Of a stretch of DNA of 64,000 bases, positions 1 through 11,217 are shown one piece after another. The translations under genes and the position numbers were made by a program. Below the pieces are notes generated by a model. That model was given only the letters and a program-made list of their open reading frames with translations. It was not told where the DNA came from and did no database searches. Source of the DNA: an uncultured Saprospiraceae bacterium. GTDB lineage: Bacteria; Bacteroidota; Bacteroidia; Chitinophagales; Saprospiraceae. Location of the stretch: NCBI GenBank assembly GCA_937980645.1, contig CALJPQ010000005.1, forward strand, positions 1 to 64,000. Direction: 5' to 3'. The first letter of the stretch is position 1; each line of letters opens with the position of its first letter.

Positions 1-2246
1 AAATTAACGCCGTTGAGGCTCGTTCCCGTTCCTGAGGTAGCCCCGCTTAGGGTGTAAGTGAGAGTAGCGACGGAGCAGTTGTCGGAGGCCGTAGCATCCC
101 ACGCTGTTCCGCTGTGGGCGTAGTGGCACATGCCTGGATCAGTACTCTCCGTTTTGTCCGTGGTACAGGAGATGGTCGGGTTTTCTGTGTCGTTGACCGT
201 TACGGTGAACGTGCAGGTGGCGGTGTTGCCGGAGGCATCGGTGGCTGTCACCGTGACGGTTGTGGTGCCTACGGCGAAGGTGCTACCCGAAGTCGGCGAG
301 GCTGCGCTGCTCACACCCGGGCAGTTGTCGGACGAGGACGGCAGAGTGAAGGTCACCACGGCGCTGCAGTTGCCCGGGTCGTTGCTCTGGGTGATGGGCG
401 TTGGGCAGGCCGCTGTGGGTGCTTCGGTGTCGTTCACCGTCACCGTGAACGTGCAGGTGCCCGTAGTAGTCGGCATGGAAGTGGTTATCGTCACGGTGAT
501 GGTGCTCGTGCCTACCGGAAAGTCCAATCCGTTAGTAGTAGTTCCTGAGCCACTGAATCCCCCCGGCCCGCTCCAGGCGTAGGAAACCGTTGAGGCTGGG
601 CAGTTCACATCGAACTCGCCGCCGCTGGAAGTGTAGTTGCATTCCCCTGCGTCGTTGTTTCGCGTGAAGCCGCTTGGGCAGGCTGCGGGAGTGCAAGCCG
701 AAGTAATGGCTGCCATCGAGGCGCAGTTGGTGGCGTTGCCGCTGATGGTTTTGGTGCCGCCCACTACGACATCGCACAACAAGCGGCAACAAGCGTTCAG
801 CGCGGTGTTGTTCTGTATGGTCAGGTTGCCACCCACTGTGGTAAGCGCGCTGAATAGCAAATCAAAATTCGTCAGCGTAGCGGCGTTATTGTTCATGGTG
901 AAATTTCCGCCCACACTTGCCAGTGAGGTGAAAGAGCTGGTGGTGTGGCTCAGACTACCATTGCTGTTTAAGGTCAGAAAGCCGCCAATAGTAGCCAGTG
1001 AATTCGCATTGATACTTCCCGCCGTTCGAGTGAAAGTAACGTTACCCGTTACATTCGTCAGCGAGCTGAGGTTGATGTTGGCAGTGATCGCATTGGCAGC
1101 GGTATTGTTCATGCTCAAGTTGCCGCCGATGTTGTCCAATGCCGAGAGATTGATGGACGTGACACCTGTGCCATTACTCTGGATGGTCACATTGCCCGTC
1201 ACATCATTGACACCTATATCTATAGTTTGCAAAGAGGTGTTGCCAGTGATGCTCACATTACCGGTAGTCCCACTGAAAGGCGTTGCCATATTGATGTTCG
1301 TCAACACAGGGTTACTAGTGATAGAGAGTGTACCGTTTACACTGACTACACCTGCAGTACTGATAGTTGTGAGGGAGAAATTATTGGAAACGGTAAGGTT
1401 TCCGGTGATGTCTAACCCGTTGAGCGTCAGCGAGCCGGCCACGCGGGTGAGCGTGACGTTGCCGCCCACCGTGCCCAGCAAGCCGAGGTCAACGGCTGCT
1501 GCTGTGCTGTTGCTGGTGTTGTTGTTCATGTTCAGGCTTCCGCCAACGTTGGTCAGGTTGGCAAGGTTGATGGCCGTGACCGCGGTACCGTTGTTCTGGA
1601 TGGTCAGGTTGTTGGTTACCGAAGCCAGCGAGGACAGATCGAACGTCTTGGAAGGCGTTCCCGAACCTGCGCCATTGTTCTGGATGTTCACAGCGCTGAC
1701 AGTGCCGGCCAGGCTTGGAAAGCTGAAGGCGTTGGCCTGGTTATTGTAGAAGACCGTCAGCGTGCCGCCCACACTGGTGAGGCTGGGCAGGCTGATGCTG
1801 GTGAAATTGTTGCCGTCGTTGGCATTGTTCGGGCCGATGGTGAGGCCGCCGACTACCGTGACCAGATTGGCCAAGTCGGCCAGCGTAGTGGGGTTGCCCG
1901 CTACGTTGAAGTCACGGATGGTGAGACTGCCGCCCACGAACACCAAGTCCTGCAGGTTACACAGGTCGGTGATGGGATCGCCGCCTGGCATGTCTCCGCC
2001 CGTGCCAGCGTTGCCATTGCCGTCAATAGTGAGGCTACCGGTGATGTGGGTGTACCTGCAACTGCCACTCTTAAAGGCATCCATCTGCGTCTGGGTGCTG
2101 ATGGTAATGTTCCCGGTGAAGGTGACAGGAGGCGTGCACATGGAACCGCATTGGGCTTGCGCCAGCGTGGTTATTCGGACGATTGCCAGGCAAATTAAAA
2201 TCGCTACGGGAAATCTTTTCCACAGGGAAGAAGTAAACATTGTCAT
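1..2246 (-). CDS. Secreted HYR-domain protein with beta-helix/LRR-like repeats (3' end outside window)
   Basis: This reading frame is open from an ATG at 2246 (a second ATG lies at 2240) to the window edge, so at least 748 residues are present and the C-terminus is missing. The N-terminus has a basic start and a hydrophobic signal segment ending near AQAQ. After it come many degenerate repeats of about 23-25 residues built on a core like GGNLTIQNN and LTSVGG, resembling the solenoid of receptor-L/leucine-rich beta-helix domains. The last third visible here has hyalin-repeat (HYR) signatures such as TVTVNDTEAPT and STFAVGTTTVTVTATD. This is the build of Bacteroidota surface adhesins, and a T9SS signal would be expected beyond the edge, but that is inference. 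All open frames on the other strand here are shadows. Confidence 0.85.
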   Translation of the reverse strand, partial: MTMFTSSLWKRFPVAILICLAIVRITTLAQAQCGSMCTPPVTFTGNITISTQTQMDAFKSGSCRYTHITGSLTIDGNGNAGTGGDMPGGDPITDLCNLQDLVFVGGSLTIRDFNVAGNPTTLADLANLVTVVGGLTIGPNNANDGNNFTSISLPSLTSVGGTLTVFYNNQANAFSFPSLAGTVSAVNIQNNGAGSGTPSKTFDLSSLASVTNNLTIQNNGTAVTAINLANLTNVGGSLNMNNNTSNSTAAAVDLGLLGTVGGNVTLTRVAGSLTLNGLDITGNLTVSNNFSLTTISTAGVVSVNGTLSITSNPVLTNINMATPFSGTTGNVSITGNTSLQTIDIGVNDVTGNVTIQSNGTGVTSINLSALDNIGGNLSMNNTAANAITANINLSSLTNVTGNVTFTRTAGSINANSLATIGGFLTLNSNGSLSHTTSSFTSLASVGGNFTMNNNAATLTNFDLLFSALTTVGGNLTIQNNTALNACCRLLCDVVVGGTKTISGNATNCASMAAITSACTPAACPSGFTRNNDAGECNYTSSGGEFDVNCPASTVSYAWSGPGGFSGSGTTTNGLDFPVGTSTITVTITTSMPTTTGTCTFTVTVNDTEAPTAACPTPITQSNDPGNCSAVVTFTLPSSSDNCPGVSSAASPTSGSTFAVGTTTVTVTATDASGNTATCTFTVTVNDTENPTISCTTDKTESTDPGMCHYAHSGTAWDATASDNCSVATLTYTLSGATSGTGTSLNGVN

Positions 2247-2523
2247 GGGAGACTCTTTTTTTGTTTTAAAAATTGGGTAATAAAAAAATTAGGCACCGTC
2301 ATGCGAGAGGTCGCATGCGGCTATGAGGGAGGTTTGAGGTTGGTGTTCAGAAAAAAGGCGCGCCTTCCACTGCAGGGCTGTTGCCCGCCGGGCACACTAA
2401 GGACTTGCTTTCGTTTGGAGGTAAAACTATTCATGCGACTATACTACGGGAAAACCTTAAATAATAGTAGATAAGATCCTCAATCCTTGGGTGGGATCCT
2501 GATTTGGATTAAAAATACCGCTG

Positions 2524-2531
2524 CAAAGTTA
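2524..2531 (-). promoter_or_regulatory. TAnnTTTG promoter box (TAACTTTG) upstream of the HYR protein
   Basis: Read on the minus strand this is TAACTTTG, an exact match to the Bacteroidota -7 element TAnnTTTG. It lies about 280 bases before the start codon of the HYR-domain gene, implying a long leader. TTGACA occurs 17 bases upstream. Confidence 0.45.
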
Positions 2532-2711
2532 TGGGCAGCCTTTGTCAACATTTCATAACGGAACCAGCATTTTTTTTTCCGTTTGTCGAATTTTTTTTCA
2601 AGAAATGCACGATTGGTCCTTCGATTTTGTACCTGTTTGTTTTTTAAGGGTTGCCCTTCAGCAGGTAATGGCGGCATAAGCCAGGAAAGCGGTTCGGAAA
2701 TAATACTCTCC

Positions 2712-2785
2712 GAGGCGACATCTCCACCAGGAGGTATCGTCTCTGTAAAACCTGAGGCGACATCTCCACCGAGAGGTGTCGTCTC
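2712..2785. repeat. Two tandem hairpin repeats (GAGGCGACA type)
   Basis: Two 32-base copies, at 2712-2743 and 2754-2785, are 42 bases apart start to start. Each has arms like GAGGCGACA and TGTCGTCTC, with an inner TCTC/GAGA pairing in the second copy. A related copy lies at 51060-51100, so this is a dispersed palindromic element rather than a local accident. Confidence 0.7.
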
Positions 2786-2795
2786 TGCATCAATG

Positions 2796-2842
2796 AAAAA
2801 ACGCCTCTACCCCGTGGCCCCAAGCCACTGCGCAGAGGCGTT
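2796..2842 (-). terminator. Rho-independent terminator-like hairpin
   Basis: AACGCCTCT (2800-2808) pairs with AGAGGCGTT (2834-2842), with an inner GTGGC/GCCAC pairing. On the minus strand the stem is followed by a run of T at 2796-2801. It lies about 1 kb beyond the hutU stop, so which transcript it ends is unclear. Confidence 0.5.
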
Positions 2843-3811
2843 TCCTTATCATTTGAAACGGCGATGCTGCTCATAGAACAACATCGTGCCCGCATTTGCT
2901 TTTTCGAGCTAAGACTTCTCATGCGATTACAAATTGTTGCCCCACAAAGACTTTTATGACAAAGTCTTTCGATTTCTGGAACACCCAGAAGAGATTAAAA
3001 AACACCATGGCGAAGGTATGTGAAGAGGGGGCAGAATGTGCAAGAGGGAGCAGCATTTTTTTCTTCCATTCGTCGAATTTTTTATCTGCGTAATATTTGC
3101 AGTGGAGCCATCGGTAGGTACGGCCAGGTGGGGAAGGGTTGAAGAGGTAGATAGCGGGAGGGGAGGCTACAAGATGTTAGAGATCTTCGGCAAAAGGCAT
3201 TAGAATTTTCTCAGGTGTTGCTGCGCCATATACTGCCACAAGGCTGTGCTGCGTGGATAGCCTATGTTATGCTTTCGCAGCGCAGCGCGCGGAATAACTC
3301 ATTACGCGTTAGCAGGCATATGCGGAGGTTTTCAGTGTTTTCTGGGTCAGGTGATTGCGGGAGTTCGGCGCCGATGGGCAGGAAGATAGAACACCAGTGG
3401 ATATGTGTGCTTGGGTTGGTACAGGCTCGGGAATAGTACTGCCCCTGACCGTTGCCAAAATTCGATTCCTCGAGCAGTTAGCGTTGAGCGCTTTTGATGG
3501 TGATATGCCTTTGCATGCTACGCCAACGGGTGGTTCGCAGTGGACCTGTGAAGGCCATACTGATACTGGCGGATGAGTTCGAAGCATTTGTCTGTCAGAG
3601 CCCACACACAGGCCCAAGGAGGGACTCAAAGACGAAATAATTTAGGGTACGCGCACCGCCAAATAGGCGCACCCCGTCTCCGGGCAGGTACATGCATGGC
3701 CTACGTTCATGCGCCTAGTGGCTGTTTTTGACGATCCAGGGTTGAGGGTCCACAAGCAGGAGGTCGGCAGGAAAGGTGGGGAGCAGTTCTGATGCTTTTG
3801 GGCTTAGCAGT

Positions 3812-5872
<2,061 letters not shown>

Positions 5873-5892
5873 GAGAAAATCCGTTTTTTAGG

Positions 5893-5900
5893 CAAAGTTA
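5893..5900 (-). promoter_or_regulatory. TAnnTTTG promoter box (TAACTTTG) of hutU
   Basis: On the minus strand TAACTTTG ends 20 bases before the hutU ATG at 5872, matching the Bacteroidota -7 element exactly. Confidence 0.65.
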
Positions 5901-5974
5901 GGCACCTGCACGACTGTGGATAAAAATTTCGACCGCGCCATCAGCGCGCCGTATGCGGAAGCCAACGAAGCGCT

Positions 5975-5982
5975 TACTTTTG
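5975..5982 (+). promoter_or_regulatory. TAnnTTTG promoter box (TACTTTTG) of deoC
   Basis: TACTTTTG ends 26 bases before the deoC ATG at 6009, an exact fit to TAnnTTTG. It faces away from the hutU box in the 136-bp divergent gap. Confidence 0.65.
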
Positions 5983-6008
5983 CGCCCACAAATTTTCTAT
6001 CTGACTAA

Positions 6009-6665
6009 ATGCCAGAGCTTACCGAAGTAATCGAACATACGCTCCTGAAGCCAGATTGCACACCCGACGACATCCGGCGTCTGTGCGAAGAGGCTACCGA
6101 ACACGGGTTCTATGGCGTCTGCGTACCTCCCTACTACGTACGCGACGCCAGACGTTTGGTGGGCGCCGACGAAACCCGCCCCCGCGTGTGCACCGTCATC
6201 GGCTTCCCCATGGGCTATTCGGCCACTATGGCCAAGAGCGAAGAAATCAAACGCGCCTTCGACGACGGGGTGGATGAAATTGACGCCGTGCTTAACATCG
6301 CCGCCGTCAAAAGCCAGCAATGGAACCACGTCGAACGCGATGTAGATGCCATCGCCACCGCTACCCGCCTGCGCAGCGGCGTGTCCAAACTCATCTTAGA
6401 ATGCGCCCTGCTCACGGACGAGGAAATCCGCCAGGTCGTAGAAATCGCCCGTAAAACAGGTATCCACTTCCTCAAGACAGGTACCGGCTTCCTCGGGCAT
6501 CCTGCCACAGAAGCTATGGTGCAGCAACTCAAGTACTTAGTTAACGGCGAACTCAAAATCAAAGCTGCTGGCGGTATCCGTACCCGCGCCCAAGCGGAAG
6601 CCCTGCTGCGCGCCGGCGCCGACCGCTTAGGCACCTCTGCCAGCGTGGAAATCGTTAAAGGCTGA
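6009..6665 (+). CDS. deoC: Deoxyribose-phosphate aldolase
   Basis: Cleaves 2-deoxyribose 5-phosphate to glyceraldehyde 3-phosphate and acetaldehyde in deoxynucleoside catabolism. At 218 residues it is the normal length for the class I TIM-barrel enzyme. The Schiff-base lysine is Lys156 in FLKTGTGF. The accessory catalytic residues are Asp92 in DEIDAVLN and Lys185 in IKAAGGIRT, so all active-site residues are in place. The ATG at 6009 follows a TAnnTTTG box by 26 bases. It stands alone, divergent from hutU and convergent with nuoM, with no other nucleoside-catabolism genes beside it. The 186-bp gap after it has only a weak CCGC/GCGG hairpin followed by TTTTT near 6712. Confidence 0.97.
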   Translation: MPELTEVIEHTLLKPDCTPDDIRRLCEEATEHGFYGVCVPPYYVRDARRLVGADETRPRVCTVIGFPMGYSATMAKSEEIKRAFDDGVDEIDAVLNIAAVKSQQWNHVERDVDAIATATRLRSGVSKLILECALLTDEEIRQVVEIARKTGIHFLKTGTGFLGHPATEAMVQQLKYLVNGELKIKAAGGIRTRAQAEALLRAGADRLGTSASVEIVKG

Positions 6666-6851
6666 AGCAGGACAACCGCCGCTACCCCTGCGGTCCTATG
6701 CAACCTCTGCGGTTTTTGAACCTCTTGTCTCGTGAATGTCCTTGCGTAAGGTCAGCTAATGGGTCTAACATTCTTTGCGAACATTGCCTCAAGGCTTGCC
6801 GAGGTTTCCTCCACATAGTCCCCCTCAGCCCTGGCGAAAACGTTCCATTCT

Positions 6852-8309
6852 TTACAACTGCACTGCCCCCAAAATCCGATTAACGCTGCCGTCCGTGAGG
6901 GTGAGCACCCAATTGGGAAAGAAGCCCAGCACAAGTACTAACACCGCAGCACAGCCCAGCACGACGAGTTCGCGCGGGTCGGCGTCGGCGACCGGCTCGG
7001 CGTGAGGGCCGGCGAGGCCAAACATCGCCAGCCCATAGGCGCGCAGCATGTAGGCTGCGCCGAGGATGATGGTCAGCCCTGCGGCGGCGCCCAGCGCATA
7101 GTGGTAGCGCCATACGCCGTTCAGGAGTAGGAACTCGCCAGCGAAGCCGTTCGTCAGCGGCACAGCGATGGCGCCCAGCGTAACGATGAAATACAGGGCG
7201 GCCAGACGCGGCGCCGAACGCGCAACACCGCCCATATCAAACAGAGCACGCGAACCCAAGCGCCGCTCCAGCGCATCTACCACAAAAAACAGGCCCACGA
7301 CATTGACACCATGGGCGAGCATCTGGATGAGGCTCCCCTGCAAGCCGGTCTTGTTCCAAACCAGCACGCCGGCGGCAATCAGGCCTACGTGCGCGATAGA
7401 CGAGTATGCAATAAGGCGTTTCAAATCACTCTGTTTGAGCGCAATAAGGCTGGCATAGACAATGCCGAACACCGCCAGCCCCAGGAATACCGGCGCCCAG
7501 CTGTGCCAGGCCTCCGGCGCCAGCGGGATCATCCAGCGGATGGCGCCATAGACGCCCATCTTGAGCATGATACCCGACAGCAGCATCGTACCGCCCGTAG
7601 GCGCACTCACGTACGTATCGGGCTGCCAGGTGTGAAACGGAAACAGCGGCATCTTCACCGCAAAGGCCAGAAAGAAGCCCAACATGACCCACCACGCCGT
7701 ACTCGCGTCGAGCTCGGCAGCCACCAGCGCCTCCCACGCAAACGAATGCGACGCCACACCATCGGAAGGCGACTGATAGTACACCGCCAGTAGCGCCACC
7801 AGCATGAATAGAGAGCCGACAAAAGTGTAAATGAAAAACTTCAGCGTGATGCGGATGCGGTGCTCACCTCCCCAGATAGCGCAAATGAAATAGACGGGAA
7901 TGAGCGCCATTTCATAAAACACATAAAACAGCAGCCCATCCAACGCCATGAAAACGCCATTAAGCGCCGCCAGCATCAGCAAAGCTAAGCCGTAGTAGCG
8001 TCCCTCCAGCCCGTACGCGCGCGTCCCACTGGCCAACACAATCAGGGGTGCCAGCAGGTTGGTCAGCAGCACCATCAGCAGACTGACTCCATCCAGCCCC
8101 AGCCGAAAAGCCACACCCGCCTGCGGTATCCACGGCAGGTTGAACTCGTAGTTGTAACGCCCATCAGCCTCAAAGCCAACAAGCATCAGGACCGTCAGCA
8201 GCAAATTGGCCACAGTAGCGCCTACGGCTACCCACCGCGCCGGTAATGCTCTTGAGGCCAACAGGGCCACAGAAGCAAGAAGGGGTATCAGGATAAGGAA
8301 TAGTGCCAC
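6852..8309 (-). CDS. nuoM: NADH-quinone oxidoreductase subunit M
   Basis: Antiporter-like membrane subunit of complex I that takes part in proton translocation. The 485 residues are almost wholly hydrophobic, with about 13-14 membrane spans. The conserved glutamate region LFYVFYEMALIPVYFI and the lysine/histidine channel region around SDLKRLIAYSSIAHVG are visible. It is the last gene of the nuo operon in this window: nuoL ends 58 bases upstream and no nuoN follows. Instead deoC arrives on the opposite strand. Confidence 0.97.
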   Translation of the reverse strand: MALFLILIPLLASVALLASRALPARWVAVGATVANLLLTVLMLVGFEADGRYNYEFNLPWIPQAGVAFRLGLDGVSLLMVLLTNLLAPLIVLASGTRAYGLEGRYYGLALLMLAALNGVFMALDGLLFYVFYEMALIPVYFICAIWGGEHRIRITLKFFIYTFVGSLFMLVALLAVYYQSPSDGVASHSFAWEALVAAELDASTAWWVMLGFFLAFAVKMPLFPFHTWQPDTYVSAPTGGTMLLSGIMLKMGVYGAIRWMIPLAPEAWHSWAPVFLGLAVFGIVYASLIALKQSDLKRLIAYSSIAHVGLIAAGVLVWNKTGLQGSLIQMLAHGVNVVGLFFVVDALERRLGSRALFDMGGVARSAPRLAALYFIVTLGAIAVPLTNGFAGEFLLLNGVWRYHYALGAAAGLTIILGAAYMLRAYGLAMFGLAGPHAEPVADADPRELVVLGCAAVLVLVLGFFPNWVLTLTDGSVNRILGAVQL

Positions 8310-8367
8310 GGCAAAAGTCGTTCAGATGAAAAGGTTTGTTTTACAATCCGACATTTTCAGGTTCGTC

Positions 8368-10263
8368 TTACAGCCAAAGCGACAGGAACAACAACACCGC
8401 ACCCACCACCATGCCGAGCAGGTAGTACTCGATGTTACCGTTCTGAAGGCGGCGAAATTCAGTACCGATGCGCTGCACCGCCGAGCCGATGCCATTGACA
8501 AAACCGTCAATAGCCCACACATCGGCATAATAGTGCAGCAATTGCGACAGGCGCTCCACAGGGCGCACGATGGCCCAATCATAGAACTCGTCGAAATAAA
8601 ACTTGCTCGCAAACACGCGCTCTACAGCGCTGAGTTGTGCTTCGTCTTGCGGCACGCGCTGACGCACCCCATAAGCCCAGTAGGCCCAGGCGATGGCACT
8701 CAATGCCAACAACGAAGCTGCGCCCATGAGCAACCACTCCGTCTGGGCCGACAGCAGGTGCGCTGGCCGCGACTCGCCCACCGACGGGCTGAGGAAGTGG
8801 GCTAGCCACTCCGCCCCGGGCACGTGCAGCAGGTGCGGCAGGTTGAGCAAGCCGCCCGCGACGGAGAGCACTGCCAGAATGATCAGAGGCACCGTCATCA
8901 CGTGCGGGCTTTCGTGCAGGTCCGCGCGCTGCTCCTCCGTGCCGCGAAAGGTGCCAAAGAACGTAACAAACAACAAGCGGCTCATATACAGCGCCGTCAG
9001 ACCGCCGCCCAGAGCCGCCAGCACCCACCAGCCCACACCTACGCCGGCAAAGGTGTTGGCCAGAATCTCGTCCTTCGAGAAAAAGCCCGACAACAGCGGC
9101 ACTCCACTGATAGCCAGCGTGGCCAGCAGGAACGTCCAGTATGTAACCGGCAATGCCCTGCGCAGGCCGCCCATATGCCGGATATCCTGCTCGCCACCCA
9201 AGGCATGGATGACCGAACCCGCGCCCAAAAAGAGCAACGCCTTGAAAAAGGCATGCGTCGTTACGTGAAACATCGCCGCCGCATATGCCCCCATGCCCAA
9301 AGCCAGAAACATCAGACCCAGCTGCGACACCGTTGAATAGGCCAACACCTTTTTGATGTCATTCTGCCGCAGGGCAATCAGCCCTGCCACCAGCGACGTG
9401 AGCAGACCGATGAAGGCCACCACCTCCAACGCCGTCGGCGCCAGGCTGAACAGCGGATGACATCGCGCCACTAAGTAGATGCCTGCCGTAACCATCGTGG
9501 CCGCGTGGATGAGTGCCGACACGGGCGTGGGGCCGGCCATAGCATCGGGCAGCCAGGTGAACAGCGGTATCTGCGCGCTCTTGCCCACCGCCCCCACAAA
9601 CAGGAGCAAGCCAACGGCCGTCAGCACCGCCGGGTCGAGCCGAAGCACGGGCAGGCGCGCAAAGATGTCGGCGTAAGCAAACGAGTCGAAGACAGCGAAA
9701 ATCAGGAACAGCCCCAGCAGCAGGCCGAGGTCGCCAATGCGGTTCATAACAAACGCCTTGCGAGCAGCCTTGCCGTAGGCGCGGTTGTCGTACCAAAAGC
9801 CAATGAGCAGGTACGAACACAGGCCAACGCCTTCCCAACCGAAAAACAGCATCACCAGATTGTCGCCCATGACGAGCAACAGCATGGAGAAAATGAACAG
9901 GTTGAGGTAGGCAAAAAAGCGCCAGAAACCCGCATCACCGTGCATGTAGCCGATGGAGTACACGTGAATGAGAAGACCCACGCCGGTAACGATGAGCATC
10001 ATCCACACCGAAAGCGGGTCCACCAAAAAGGCAAAGTCTACGTGAAAACTGTCCACCGCTATGAAGGGGTACAGCGTCGTGCGCACAGGCTCCGCCCCGC
10101 CGTGCAGGTGCGCGAAAAGATACAGGCTGAGCAGAAACGACACGAGCACCGCGCCCGAACCTAACCAACCCACGACGCGCTCAGGCAGCCGCGCGCCCAC
10201 AAGGCCATTCACGGCCGCACCCAACAGTGGCAAAAAGGGAATGAGGGTAATGAGAATATCCAT
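8368..10263 (-). CDS. nuoL: NADH-quinone oxidoreductase subunit L
   Basis: Largest antiporter-like subunit of complex I, 631 residues, the usual length. It has about 15 membrane spans. Landmarks are FFGWEGVGLCSYLLIGFWY with the conserved glutamate, PLFTWLPDAMAGPTPVSALIHAATMV, and NDIKKVLAYSTVSQLG. The C-terminal amphipathic lateral helix and its anchoring span (YLLGMVVGAVLLFLSL) are present, so the gene is intact. It starts 4 bases after the nuoK stop, indicating tight coupling. Confidence 0.98.
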   Translation of the reverse strand: MDILITLIPFLPLLGAAVNGLVGARLPERVVGWLGSGAVLVSFLLSLYLFAHLHGGAEPVRTTLYPFIAVDSFHVDFAFLVDPLSVWMMLIVTGVGLLIHVYSIGYMHGDAGFWRFFAYLNLFIFSMLLLVMGDNLVMLFFGWEGVGLCSYLLIGFWYDNRAYGKAARKAFVMNRIGDLGLLLGLFLIFAVFDSFAYADIFARLPVLRLDPAVLTAVGLLLFVGAVGKSAQIPLFTWLPDAMAGPTPVSALIHAATMVTAGIYLVARCHPLFSLAPTALEVVAFIGLLTSLVAGLIALRQNDIKKVLAYSTVSQLGLMFLALGMGAYAAAMFHVTTHAFFKALLFLGAGSVIHALGGEQDIRHMGGLRRALPVTYWTFLLATLAISGVPLLSGFFSKDEILANTFAGVGVGWWVLAALGGGLTALYMSRLLFVTFFGTFRGTEEQRADLHESPHVMTVPLIILAVLSVAGGLLNLPHLLHVPGAEWLAHFLSPSVGESRPAHLLSAQTEWLLMGAASLLALSAIAWAYWAYGVRQRVPQDEAQLSAVERVFASKFYFDEFYDWAIVRPVERLSQLLHYYADVWAIDGFVNGIGSAVQRIGTEFRRLQNGNIEYYLLGMVVGAVLLFLSLWL

Positions 10264-10267
10264 GAAA

Positions 10268-10588
10268 TCAGCCTCTCAGTTTGTCCAACAGATAAATATC
10301 GGTCGTGTGGGTGTTGCGGAAAATCATCACCAGGATACCCAGCCCTACCGCCGCCTCCGCAGCCGCCACCACCATGATGAAGAAAACCAGGATCTGCCCT
10401 TGCGCATCGGAAAGGTATGTGGAAAAGGCCGCCAGCAGCAAGTTCACAGCATTGAGCATGAGCTCCACGCACATGAGCACCACCAAAGCATTGCGGCGAA
10501 TGAGCACGCCAAATACGCCAATGCAAAACAGGGCGCAGCTCAGCCACAGGTAATAATCAATCGGTACTGTTTTGACAACGTCGAGCAT
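10268..10588 (-). CDS. nuoK: NADH-quinone oxidoreductase subunit K
   Basis: Small membrane subunit of complex I (106 residues) with three transmembrane helices. The essential glutamate in CVELMLNAVNLL and the second acidic site in AAAEAAVGLGILV are both present. It is followed almost at once by nuoL. Before it lies a 119-bp gap holding degenerate dispersed repeats, the largest spacing in the distal half of the operon apart from that between nuoG and nuoH. Confidence 0.97.
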   Translation of the reverse strand: MLDVVKTVPIDYYLWLSCALFCIGVFGVLIRRNALVVLMCVELMLNAVNLLLAAFSTYLSDAQGQILVFFIMVVAAAEAAVGLGILVMIFRNTHTTDIYLLDKLRG

Positions 10589-10603
10589 ATTTTTTCTTTT
10601 ATA

Positions 10604-10700
10604 CCACTAAGGCACCAAGGATTTGTTGGCCACGAATGCACGAATGAGTTTGCTGCTAGGACACGAAGTTCTTTTAGCCACAAATGCACAAATATTTGGT
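10604..10700. repeat. Degenerate intergenic repeats between nuoJ and nuoK
   Basis: Contains CCACTAAGGCACCAAGG at 10604-10620, CACGAATGCACGAATG at 10631-10646 and a looser copy, CCACAAATGCACAAAT, near 10679. Related bits recur at 12983-13001 (CCTTTGTGACTTAGTG, opposite sense) and 18420-18435 (AGAATGCACGAATGG). They look like remnants of one dispersed noncoding repeat family placed in gaps of the nuo operon. Confidence 0.5.
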
Positions 10701-10707
10701 TTGCCGT

Positions 10708-11205
10708 TCATCGGATTTCTCGTTTGGCCAGCAGCACCGCTCCCACCATGGCAGCGAGGAAAAGGATGCCGGCGATCTCAAAAGGCACAACGAAGTCGGT
10801 AAACAGCACGCGGCCGAGGTTTTTCACTAAGCCCACATGCGGGTCGCTGGTTTCGGGTATGGGCAGTTCCGCTCCGCCGCGCAGGGCGCCCACGATGGTC
10901 AGCAGGAGCATGCCGGAGGCTAAGGCGGCCGCCAGTTTCCAGCGCGCGGTCTGGCGCGGCTCGGCCTCCGTGTTCAGGTTGAGCAACATGAGCACGAACA
11001 GGAAGAGCACCATCACGGCGCCAGCATACACAATGATATGCACCACTGCCAGAAACTGCGCGTTCAGCAGCACGTACTGGCCAGCAATGGCAAAGAAGGT
11101 GAGCAGCAGGAAAATGACGCTGTGCACTGGGTTCTTCGTCAGCACCATGATCAGGGCGAAGATCACCGAGGCGATGGCCAGCGTCAGGAAAACAGCCAGG
11201 GTCAT
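10708..11205 (-). CDS. nuoJ: NADH-quinone oxidoreductase subunit J
   Basis: Membrane subunit of complex I, 165 residues with five predicted spans. Family marks are NPVHSVIFLLLTFFAIAGQY near the start and the conserved pi-bulge helix region VVHIIVYAGAVMVLFLFVLM. nuoI ends 12 bases upstream, so the two are cotranscribed. The C-terminal span ILFLAAMVGAVLLAKREI closes the protein normally. Confidence 0.97.
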   Translation of the reverse strand: MTLAVFLTLAIASVIFALIMVLTKNPVHSVIFLLLTFFAIAGQYVLLNAQFLAVVHIIVYAGAVMVLFLFVLMLLNLNTEAEPRQTARWKLAAALASGMLLLTIVGALRGGAELPIPETSDPHVGLVKNLGRVLFTDFVVPFEIAGILFLAAMVGAVLLAKREIR

Positions 11206-11217
11206 AGGCAGGGTAGT

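Larger units (their letters stand above)
2247..3811. other. Long intergenic region without a convincing gene
   Basis: About 1.5 kb between the HYR-protein start and the hutU stop. Short open frames occur on both strands (for example 2583-2876, 3215-3436 and 3309-3629), but none resembles a known family, has a good start context or stays open for long. The region holds a promoter-like box at 2524-2531, two hairpin repeats at 2712-2785, a terminator-like hairpin at 2796-2842, and two similar AT-rich segments at 2565-2598 and 3051-3083. It may contain decayed DNA or an untranslated RNA. Confidence 0.6.

Noticed and set aside
637-1749. 370-aa plus-strand open frame
   Set aside because: It is antisense to the repeat region of the HYR-protein gene. 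Its peptide is low-complexity mirror sequence with no signal or family match, and the minus-strand reading has a signal peptide and known repeats.
2583-2922. Overlapping small frames on both strands (97 and 92 aa)
   Set aside because: They run through the hairpin repeats and a terminator-like stem. The coding pattern comes from the palindromes.
3215-3629. Small frames in the gap before hutU
   Set aside because: No start context, no family match and no conservation evidence; they overlap each other on both strands.
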